64,000 bases of DNA, from contig OY754329.1 of assembly GCA_963573305.1 (NCBI GenBank), positions 45,776,417-45,840,416 on the forward strand. Reading direction: 5' to 3'. The notes under the pieces are model-generated. The model saw only the letters and a program-made list of their open reading frames with translations. It did not search any database and was not told where the DNA came from. The position numbers and the translations under genes were made by a program. This document shows, one piece after another, positions 23,178 to 35,100 of the stretch (position 1 is its first letter; every line of letters begins with the position of its first letter). Source of the DNA: Pyrrhosoma nymphula (lineage: Eukaryota > Arthropoda > Insecta > Odonata > Coenagrionidae).

Positions 23178-26100
23178 CTAAAAGAGGTAACAAGCTATTA
23201 GTTCCAAGTCTAATGCTTACTCTGTATGTTTATTACTTTGCATTGTATTCTGATTAAGAGTTTTTGTAATCTCTGGAGCAATAATTACCAAGAAAGTTCT
23301 AAGCCCATTATACCCAAAAACATTTAGCTTATAATGAAAGTTGTAGAATATTTTGAAGGAAACAAGATAATAAAAATATAGCATACACAGAGGGAATCTA
23401 TCACCTTAAACTTACAAATGTATTAGGCCTGTATTTACAATTTTAAAAGGATAGCATTTCACCAATGATAATGTACTGCAGGCAATATCATCCCAAAACA
23501 GATTACAGGTTGAGGAGTGCTGGGGAGAGGGAAATATGAAAAGGATCAGGTAAAAGGTAGATATCTACAGAGTCTGAACAAGCCAGGTTAGGTGACTTAT
23601 AGAGTAATGAACCCAAGGAAAATACATTCAGGAGATAACTACAGGATATCGGGAGTAGGCATTACATTGGGGGAGAAGATCATGGTCATTTTCGGAGAAT
23701 TTTAAGGAAATGAGATGTACTCTCTGAAGTTATTTTTCTTTTCAAATATCTTGGGCAGAGAGCCAGGACTAAAATTTGTGGGGGTGAGTGATGAAAAAGT
23801 TGCTTGGAACGTGAATTTCCCAGAGCCTCCATGGTGTGAAGTTTGTGAGGGCGCGTTCTGAAATTCACTGCCAGTACTGCCTGTGCTGCCGTGAAACGGA
23901 ACGTGAAGCTGTGCTGCGGCTGCTGCAGTAGCATGAATTTCGGAATGGTCAGCAGTGGCTTGAAATTTAATATGGCTGAATTGCGTTGTTATTTATTATA
24001 AGCGACCTTTCAATGCGTTAACTCTTAATGCTAATCCTTATGACATTGATAAAGAGCATTCTAATTAAATGCTAATTTTCATCGCCTTGTTACTTTATAC
24101 TGATTGGTTACTTTCTCTGACGAGAATAAAATGAATTCGCATCAGCTACCCGAGCATGGAGAAACAACCCTGTTTTATTAAACAAATCTCCATTATAATT
24201 AACATTATCGAATTTATGATAAGAATTTTTAATCTTGGGCTTATAAACAAGTCTTCCAATATATTTTTCAAGCCCTGGATTTTCTTCATGGCCTGTTGTA
24301 CAAAGTGTTTCCAAGAGTGATATCGAAAATTAGGTAAAAATACGGGTTGTTGAGGGTTTCATCACAGAATATTTTCACTAACAATTAGATTTATGCAACA
24401 AATTACATTTCCCGGCAATTACCGTATAAACCCATGTAAGAGGCGCACCCCTCTTTTTGTGCTTCGAGGTTGAAGAAAAATTTTTGAGTTTTTTTTTCTT
24501 CTATTGCGAGGTTTTGCGGGCCTAACTGCAAACTTTCGGCCATTTTATAAGCCTTCCGCTTGCGATATTCTCTTATAATTTACGCGGCATTTTTCATAGG
24601 CATATATAGACCCCGGAGGTAAGTATTCACTTGGATCTGAGGTTTCCGCTGCGTTTCTCCATATTGGTAACGGCTTTCGGGTGTTCCTCTACAAGACAAC
24701 GCGGAGGAACGCCCGCGTGCCCGAACGCCGCGTCACACTTTATGCCACTATTTACAGAGTCCAAATGACTTATGCACAGAGAAAAGACAACTGGTTTTCC
24801 CCCGCAGGTAATGCCTGTAGTAGACTCCCTCGCGCGCCTTACGGATAGCCCTCCGACTGGGCAACAGCGCGTGCCTCTCCCTTTCTCTTCCGTGCATGCT
24901 CCTGGCAGTTGAACGCGCTCTTTTTCCAAAATAAATATTAATCGATATTGATTAACCAACGAATTCCTTTAAGATTTTATAAGTGGATTCATGATGATGA
25001 ACTCGAGAGCTTGAAGAAGGTCTAAACGGCGGTTTTCAGGGATGCTAAAATCAAAGATGGGTGTTATCATGGAATTTGTTTAACTTGGAGACGTTATTTG
25101 TTAATGAGTACCAATTATTGAATATGACACCTGCAGTAATCATTTTAGAGTGATCATGCTAAGATAGGCAGCATTCTAGGATTTTTTCCTGCTTTTTTAT
25201 TTTTAGTCTTCTGTGCCTGGAGTCTTATATATGTATGGGTGGGAGGACTTAAACCATGCAATACCAGAGTGAAGAAACCAAAGAAAATCCTGCATGGCTG
25301 AACAAAGGGCAACAGCAAATGAATTTCAGTCCACTAAAGTAGTTTCCCATATCCCATGACACTATATAACTGGGTAATTTATCTGAATAACATTGGCTTT
25401 CACTTCTGGATACCAAATTTGCATTCCTCGCCGGTGATTGCCAATATCACCCATAAAAAAGCATAAATAGGAAAATAAATTTATAGACATTCTATTACAG
25501 AGAAAAGCCAACCATATTAAACAGAAAATTGGCTCAGGAAATGATTTTTCATGATATGGTAGTAATGCCATCTCACAACCCCTTAATAAACCACATGCAC
25601 GCCTGAGGTGTGTCCAGATTATCGAAGGTCTCCTCCAATGACTTTAACATATTAATCTGAGTCCAGTTTCCAAAATTCCATTTTTTTCTTACTTCGATTA
25701 AAACAAGGAAAAATTACAATAATTTCTGCTATTTTTTTGACTGCTAATTGAGAAGTACCAAAGTTACAAGCAGCTCAGTAAACACACATGGCTGCAGCAG
25801 CGCTTCACAAGGATGTCAGCGCTGCAAGTGCAGCACATGTCAACTGAAGTGCGTCAGCAGTGCTCTCATAGAGTGAATTATCGAGAAACGCATCTAATGT
25901 GCATTTGCAGCTCGTGTTTGAAGCACAGCAGCCGCAAGTTACGGACGCGCTGACACAGCGCTGCAGGTAGTCTTTTGAATAAGGGGAGATGGTGAAAGTC
26001 TCAATCGAAAGATATAAATAATCATTCTTTAAATATTTACTATGTGTATCCTTTGTTTTTTTATTTCATGAAATATATTCTTGATATAGGTATAGTAACA

Positions 26101-29100
26101 TGTTTAGCCTGTGGTACATTCATCAGTTTTCTCATTTCCACGTTCGTAATATTGAGTATACATGAATATTCACGTTCGTAACATTTCCGCAAGTAAGTTA
26201 CGTCTTCATTGAAATGTAAACAAACGTGTAACTTGTTTATTCACATGACTGTTGACTTTATATTCATTTAATGTGGCAACATACGTTTCAATTAATTAAT
26301 GCCTGAAAACTGTTATCGCGATTGGATGGTACGTTTCCATAAACTATCACGACATTTAAAAGTTAGTTCTCGCAAACACATTTACTCACGGTAATGGCCG
26401 TATATATACAACTTTCTAGGAACGCATCTAACAGTTACGAGTTGGATATGACTTAGGTAGTTGCTTGATATACATACCGTAGAGTAATGTGAGGTTGATA
26501 TACCGTAGTTAGGTGCAAGATTGAAGATGAGTCTATACAGTCCGGAGTTAGGTAGTAAAAATTTTGTCCATGAGGAAACTATTTTCTTTACAGTTTGAAG
26601 CGATCGTGACACGCTTGTGCAGTGCTCCTGACGCTCTTGTGCAGCGCTGCTGACACCCGTTTGCAGCGCATCCGACATTCAAAAAAGGGAAGTTTAGGAG
26701 TGCTAGACGCGCTGCAGCAGCACCTTTGCGGTAGCTGCAGCGCTATCGCGCAGCGCATCAGATGCGCATCTGCAGCATTTTGTGTTTACTGGGAGTAGAT
26801 GATCCAATATTTTAAAACCAATTCTTTTTGGTTGTTGTCTATGAAGAATCCAAATACTTACTCAAAATTTTCAGGTTTTAAGGGCATCATCATACTTAAA
26901 ACCTACCCTAAAATAAAGTTTAGTAAAATAATGGAAAATTTTCCTAACCACCAGAATGCATTACCTTCCCTCAGTTTACCATCATTTACTGATTCAGATT
27001 CACTCATTAACTCATTGAGGACTTCATTAACTTCCTTCACAACCTCTAAAGATTCCATGATATCCATCATTGGAGATTCTGCTGAGGCAGTTTTATCTTT
27101 TCTTGGAACTTTTCCTGCTGCAAAATGGACACATGATGAAATAAACATAAATAAAAACAATCAAATACACTTCAATATACTACCATAATACAAATACATA
27201 CAATCAAACACACTAATCAAATACAATAACTATGGTTAAAAGTAGGGATAGGCCAGTTCTGGGCTCCACTGATTCTTAAGATTGGAACCAAAACTATTGT
27301 AAGTAAAAAAAAGTATCGGCACGGAAATACTTGGCAAGAAAATCAATTAGATTAAACATTAGACCATGAGTGTGGTGTCTGTGCATTAGCACCTAGTGAA
27401 ATGTTGTACTTCAGCGTAATTAAGTTCCCACAAAGTAACCAGATTCACTTGTAAAATTGTAAACACTGATTGTTATTATTTTCAACTGTAGTAAATTATG
27501 AAAGACCAGCTTATTTAGCATTTCATGTTTGACATAAGCCATAAAATACCTCTATCTTGTGTTCGAGTGAGTCTCTACACATAATTTTCGTGCATGATAC
27601 CAAACTATAATTTTGGTAGATCTTCCTTTGCTACACGTAATGTTGGCAAGATGCTAATAATATTTTGGCCTTAGATCTATATTGACAGCTGAAAATATTA
27701 CATCTTTCTTCCTTGTTTAATTGAAGTACCACGGAATATCTTATGAAGTGTGGAAATACTTGATGATAGATTCAGCAAATGAGTTTTATGTGTAGCGGAA
27801 TATAATAGAGCCACTGTATCTGCAGTTTACTTAGCTCAGAAAGTAGCAGTGAAAATGTTCTGAAATAGTCAACTCCAAGTTGTGTGCCATATGTGCCATT
27901 CTGCAAGGTAAAACCTCGTTCCCACACCCTATCCTACTCTATCATCAGCTATCATCCTAACCCACAAAATATGCACAAATATTCCTCCAGCACCTGCATT
28001 CCTTGCCTCGTCCCGAGTTGTCGAAACAGTAGGTGTTAATAGATTTTTTTGCAAGCTTCCTAACATAAAATTAGAGAACTTAGACAAACTATTTTACTTT
28101 ATTATTTAACTTTTAAATTAGAGATCAACTTTGAAAGTTCAGAAAAAGTGATGAGAAAGCATAAAGTGCTCACTTTGAAGGAAAAAGTGTGAATTAATTA
28201 TTTAATTAGGAATGAAAAAATAACAAGAGCGGAAGTCACTGAAGTTTAAGGATGAATTATAAATTGGCCAGATGGTAAAGAACAAAACAAATATTAGATC
28301 CACATTCGATATTTAAATGATTTTTTAAAAATATTTGGTATTGATATTTGGTATTCTGACAATAACATTGGTAGAAATATTTTTCGTAACTCATTTTTAC
28401 CCAAGTTCATGAGCAATAAATGCTTGAGATTAAATAACCTTCTGAGAGAGAAAGTTGGCCGGCAGCGGCCGATGCAAAGCTTAGGGAGCTCTCGGGCTTC
28501 TTTGGCACAACGATTTCCATGTGGTTTGGGAGAGTGTCGTGGAGCGGATAAACGATCCTTTCAATTACCCCTGATGTTCCTGACAGCGCTAACTTTGGGT
28601 CACAAGACTTGAAGTCACTCGGTTTACCTCGGATCAAGGGACATTTGGGATTCATTGTACTCACTGTACTTTTTTGAGTAGCCGATGTTTTATCCTTGGG
28701 ACAGATCGTTGAGGAGGGTGTGCAAGGCCATGGACTGGGGGAGAGTCCCAGTTCCTACCTTATATACGATATTGAGAAGATATTACTACTGGTCCATAAG
28801 CACTCAACAGTGATATCCCATTAGATTGATGGGAGTTGGGCATTACTTGGAGGAAATGTACAATGCTAAGCATGATGGACAAAAACACTTATTACAATTA
28901 CACACTTGTGTGGAATTGTACTGTCTTTGTCCATCATGCTTTAAGTGATATCCCATGTTTCCCCACCCGAAGGCTGTGATTCGAGAAAGGCATAATACGC
29001 TTACACCTCTTACTCTTGTTGTTCTTTCTACAAGAAGTAGGAAAAAAGGCAAATGGAATCTCTTGCCTTTTTGAAATCATGTAGCATACGAAAAAGTCAG

Positions 29101-32100
29101 TGTATTGTTTACAAGTGCACAATACTAATTCACTTATAATTTTGCATAAGGCACTCAAAAAACAATTAGTATTTCAAATCAACATGGCAAATAAGATTAC
29201 TGAGAAGGTATTTGCAATGCATGGTAATCTGACTGAATTAAAATCATGGAAAAATGGCTAACTAATATATTGAGTTTTCATTTGTCCATGGAAGGTCTCC
29301 AAAGGTATCTACTGTGAATATGGGGGTTCTACTACCTATTTGTTATGCCCTGATTTCCTAAGGTAAAATCAAGTCCACAACTAACCTGGAAAGGCACTCA
29401 CAAAAGATACTCAAATAGTTTCGTGGCAAAGGCCCAACTTCTATTATAATGATACATGTTGGGACAAAATAAAGTGAGTCTTCATTTCATAATACTTAGA
29501 ACAATTTATAAGTATGTACTCACTATAACAAAAAATTGACCATGGTTTCTTTGCTGTGCCTGAACATATATAGGCATTAACACTACATATTGATTGCAAT
29601 CAGGGCAGAATTTCTAACAAAAAAAGAGATTAAACAAAAAGAGCTCCATTTTTATTTTAGACTCAATTTTTCCTCCATTTCTCATTCACATTGTGATTAC
29701 TTGCTTCTTGTAAAGTTGGTAGATAATTCTTCTGTCATTGTGATCCATTTTGAGCTTTTCCATCAGCCTGAACATCTTGTTCCACTCAATGTTGTCGAAG
29801 GCTCTCTTCAAGTCCACCAATGCCACATTCAGTGGCGTTAACATGCATCATTTTCTCTAACATTACTCTCAGACAGAGTATGACCTCCCTGGTTCCTCCG
29901 TTCTTCCTAAATCCAAAGTTGTTTCTCGAGAGGTTGTCTTCAATTTTCCTTTCTATCCTTTCGCTTAGTATTCTGATGGTAACTTCCTCTATCCTTTATG
30001 TATTTTTACTTATTCTAGAATCAGGTCTAGGATTGATGCAGTTAGTCCTTGACAATGCTAACAGGTAGGTACTGAATTATGATGGCCTTCCCTGAATGGT
30101 ATCAAACTGCTCTGGTTTATGCAGCTGCACCTGACTTTTTGGCAACAGACTCAAAGTTGTATCCACATTTCTTAAGTCTTTGCAACTAGTCCTCACTCCA
30201 CACAGCTCAGAAAACAAGGCAAACAATCAGCCATGCATTTTTAATCCTGAATCAGCATTTGGATGTGGGCTATGGATTTTGCACTGAATTTTATAAAATT
30301 TGCCTTATGTTTGGGTAATCTCTTGTGAATTTTGGCAACCTCCAATAAATTTCACTACCACCCCTGATACATATTTTGTGGTCACACAAAATAGGCTAAC
30401 TAGAGTGAGGGCAAATTAGGCTTTGGTGAACTCAAAATATTAGCTCAACTTATATATGTATTGTCTATATTTAATTCAGGCAGAGCTCATGCTTGAGCAT
30501 TAACCTAAAAACACCAGAACATGTGAGTGCCAACTAAATACTTTCTACCATGGTGCTCCTGGGACTTCCCATAAACTTTGAGAAGCCATACGACTTGAGA
30601 TAATGGATCTCCTATTCTCAATCAAGTCCAAATTTCTCCTTAGTACAACAGTTTTTAAGGAGAGGGCACAACATTTTCACCTCTATCACTACACCTTTAC
30701 TTAGGACAACCTTTCTCTTTATCTGCAAAAGAGATTGTCTTAAACAACTGAACCTCCGGCTAGCAAATGCTCCAGAAGTGTGGAGGTACCTGAAGGAAGA
30801 ATGCTAAATTGCAACAGACAAGTCAGGGTCTTTGGAAAATTTTTCTAATTCAAATATCCAATATTGACAAAATTCAATCCCATTTTTTCTTATTTCTTCC
30901 TATTGTTTCCCTCACAAATCATCCTAAGTGCAACAGTTTTTAAGGAGAGGGCACAACATTTTCACCTCTATCAATACACCTTTACTTAGGACAACCTTTC
31001 TCTTCATCTGCACAAGAAATTGTCTTAAACAACTGAACCTCCGACTAGCAAATGCTCCAGAAGTGTGGAGGTGCCTGAAGGAAGAATGCTAAATTGCAAC
31101 AAACAAGTCAGGGTCTTTGGAATATTTTTCTAATTCAAATATCCAATATTGACAAAATTCAATCCCATTTTTTTCTTATTTCTTTCTATTGTTTCCCACA
31201 CAAATCATCCTAATTCCTCTTGGAACACAAGTTTGCCATACTTTCTCCTCAAAAGATGCACAAACTATAGGACAGTCCCATACTCCTAAGGTTAAAAACC
31301 TTAGGACTTAAGCATCAAATATGTACAGACTGTGACAATAATCAAAGCTAGACCGATTACCATATATCTTTGAGTATAAGTCGAAGTCTTATTCTTGGGC
31401 CAAAAAATTACTTGATCTCCTTGATTAGTGATTAAAAAAGCAAACCATTAGAGGCATGAGGATGAATATTGAAGCTAAGAGTGACAAACGTTGAAAAAAA
31501 AGACAAATTTCAATAAATTAATAATATCTCTAACTGTTATGAAAAATTTGCCACGTAAATGTCTACAACGTCCTTTGAAGTGATTGTGAGCGTTCATGAT
31601 GAAGCTGTGAAGATCTACCAATAGTATTTCTTTCTTCATCTGAGTGTAAGCCGTACCCTTCTTCATGCCATCCATAAAACCAATTGTCTTTCTTCCTCTT
31701 CCCTGATTACCCAACATCCTTCCCTTTAATACAGCCTTCAGCAAACCATCCCCCGTCATTAAAATGAAAATTAAATAAATTATAGAATAAAAATGATGAA
31801 AAGAGAGACTTTCAGCTACTAATCTAGAGAAGAGACCAAAAGAAACATTTGCATGTTTTGGATCTGTACACATCATACATGAATGCTGCATCACAACATT
31901 CCACCTAACTTGGCTGAACTTATTTCAAATTTCCTATGGTCAAAGATATTTTTAAAAAGACATTTATTTGATGTAAACACATTTATTTTTGACAATACTG
32001 CAACTATGTAATGTAAAGAATAAAATTCTATAGTTTTATAAATCTATCGAGACAAAAAATTTAATAACTACGTAATATAACTTGTAAGCATTAAGAATTG

Positions 32101-35100
32101 AGTACCCATAATTTTCAACTAAGACCTTCGTGTACAACTCACATAATGGAATCTAAAATCCACAAAGCATAAGACAGAATGGTGAGGGCCGATATATGTA
32201 CCATCATATTACCGACAACGTTAAGGAAATATTGGTGCTCATGAAAGCTTTGTTAAGAAGGTTAATTTCATTATGTACCAACCTCTTTTGACTGATTTCT
32301 CAATAACCTCATCATCTTCCGAATCAGAAGGATACCTCTTTTTGCCAATAGGGCCTTTATATCGTGCAGGAAAGCTAAACTTTTTTAACCTCTCATCAAT
32401 TGGTAGTTTCAAAGCTTCCTCAGCTTGGCGTCTAGCCACTTCTATTCTCCTTTTGTATTCAGTCCCACGAGCTGATGTCTGGTTCATTTTTTGCAAAAAA
32501 ATTGAAAAATTCTCATCAACTACATTTATTAGAGAAATGTGTTATGCTATTTAATCAAAATTTTAAAGTATACAAACAAAGTTCATATGTATATAATAAA
32601 TATTAAATGGATTATAAATTTAATGGTAAATCTGCTAACCAAGAGTCAAACAGATGTCTGAAAAATGCCTTCTTCTTTTGCAACATTAATCACTAAAATA
32701 AAAGCTAAGTTAGGCACTCCATCAAAACACATTCAACTTTGAATCCTTTCCCTCTTCCAGTAATTTTCCGTACTTCCCTCACTACCTACTTCATGGCTAG
32801 TCTTGTAACACCCCTTGAAGGGTTTGGTAACCAGCCATAACACAAATGTGAAATGCATTCTTCTAAACTCCATGTTGGCACCTCTTTAAAACATTTCATA
32901 TCTTACCTCTTCCTTGTGTGTACATGTTTGCTGTAATTGTCAAGTGCTAAGCGAAATATTTAAAATTATAAAATGAATGAGTTTATTTATTTATTTGATG
33001 AATAGACCACATATAGCATGATGCCATTAAATAGCGATATAAATAACAAACAAAAAAGGCCACATACGCAAAAACATTAACAAGAAGAAGGTTAACAAAT
33101 AATATCTCAACATGGCGAGCCAGAAAATATTATTTTATTTGGGAATGAGATATGGCTTGGTTAGCAAAGATGTTGGAAGATAAGGAGAAAGGGTCAATGT
33201 TGTCAGGAAGGTAATTCAGGAGAGAAGAGAGACGGAAAATAAGGGAGCGCTTGGTGAGTGATAATCTGGGAGTACGGATATGGAGCAATGATTAACATAA
33301 TATACGTAAAATTTACGTAAAATAACATTCATCAGTATACATCCAATGACATATACTACTGCCACAACACTAGAACTTGTAAAGACCTGCATCAAAACTT
33401 TATCAGGACTCATAATACTGCCCAAGGTCCTAAACCTATGGGCCTGAAGATTTTTAATGGTTTGCCTTCAGAGGTGAAAAATGAGAGGACTTCGGTCTTT
33501 AACCCTTCAACGACGAGCGACGTAGTCACTACGTCGGTCACGAACTTCACATGCCGTCGAGCGACGTAGTGACTACGTCACGGCGATTCCATTTAAATCA
33601 GTGGAAAACCAGCAGTTCCATTTAAATCTCCTCCGACCTACGAGATGGGATTCATTTAATACTCCTCCGGGCTTGAAGGGTTAAGAAGAAATTACTGAAG
33701 TTTCTGAACAAAAATCTATTTTATTCAGTTAATGATTTTCTGCAGTTGTAACATATAATTTATATATTCCAATTTAAATTTTAATGATTATGTATCTATA
33801 TTGCCGTGTCCTATATTTGTATTTTGTGTACTAACTACAGATCTTTGGGCAAATAAAAATATTATTATTATTATTGGGTCCTGGTTGGTCGGGTAGGTAT
33901 TCTGAATTTAATGAAGGAAATTTCATCAGGGCAGTCAATGGTTCAGTTCAGAGTGCTGTGTATGAGTCTAAAAGCGATTTTAAGGAAGTTGTTATTAAAA
34001 TTAAGAACGGAAAGTGAAGACAAGACAACATCCGAGGATAAGTTGCGGAGATGAGGGACTCAGTTTTTGACAATATTTGTAAAGAAGTAAGTAATATCTT
34101 CCAGAAATTTTAGATTTGTTGGGGCAGATACCGACCATATAGGGGAGCAATATGGGATAATGAGAAGGACAATAGATGTGAAGTAAGATTGTAATTGTCA
34201 CCATTTTTACAATACAAGAAGTTCAATGGGTCTCCGTCAAATGTATGTAAAAACCAGAAATACTGCTTATGACCTTCTGCACACCAGCCAATTATTTTTA
34301 ACAGGCTTCCTTATGGTGTCAAGAGTGCATAAAAAATTGCTCTTTTTAAGTGTAAACTTGATGACTATTAACAGAGTAATTTATTCAGGGTGGCCACTAA
34401 GTTTTAATTTTGAAATTCCCTGACATTACCCTGAAATTCCATGACAAAATGTCTCCATAAAACAGTGTACAGCGATTTTTTAATGATTTTTTTGATTTAA
34501 TGATGGAACGATACATTGTAAAATGCATTGCTATATTTGAGATGCAGGTGCTATCAGTGCATTTCGAAAGAAAAAAGAAGTCAGTTTTATAACATGGTGC
34601 CCAATAATATATGAAAAAGACATTCAAGAATTTTCAAGACAAATATTTTAAAATTCCAGACCGAAAAGGCTAATTTTTTAATGCGTTATCATGAAGGTCA
34701 ATAATTTGATTTGCAGTCCTGTCTACTTTTTCACTTGGAATTGTCTCCACACCACCGTTGTGATCGTCCAGTACTATGCAATAGGTACCTATCCATTTCT
34801 TTAATCTTCTGTATACGAAATATTATATAAATACATATATCTCTATTTATTTACATGTCCAATGTTAGTCACATTGCTCAACAACATTAAATGTCAGCTT
34901 AAAAAAATTATTTGCCGGTTTAAAAAAATTAGATAGGCTCGCAAACAAACTAACCAATATTCATACAATGGCATAAAAATATATTTGTAGTTATTCATAA
35001 TTTGACAGCAAACTGTCTGTACTGTCCACAAACAATTGACTTACTTCAAAACCATAACTTATAAAAATGATTCACTGAAAAAAAAAACATTTATGAAACA

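Larger units (their letters stand above)
23178..26964 (-). other. Intron of the ZCWPW1-type gene
   Basis: Canonical GT-AG intron of about 3.8 kb. It contains a pogo-like left end at 24,422 and a 1-kb terminal-inverted-repeat element at 25,774-26,795. The open frame at 24,108-24,314 (minus) has no family I recognise. Confidence 0.7.
27118..32278 (-). other. Intron(s) of the ZCWPW1-type gene
   Basis: The exon at 32,279 leaves in phase 2 and the one at 27,117 enters in phase 1, so at least one exon is hidden here. Visible contents are repeats: a hairpin at 28,868, an RT fragment near 29.7-30.05 kb, a 285-bp tandem duplication at 30.64 kb and an RTE-like tail at 31.6 kb. Confidence 0.6.

Noticed and set aside
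22679..23257. 192-codon Ser/Phe/Leu-rich plus-strand frame
   Set aside because: It is the antisense shadow of the Lys/Glu-rich last exon of the ZCWPW1-type gene; its apparent hydrophobicity is complementary codon composition.
24108..24314. Minus-strand frame as a ZCWPW1 exon
   Set aside because: The exons on either side (26,965 and 23,177) already join in phase, and no consensus splice sites frame it.
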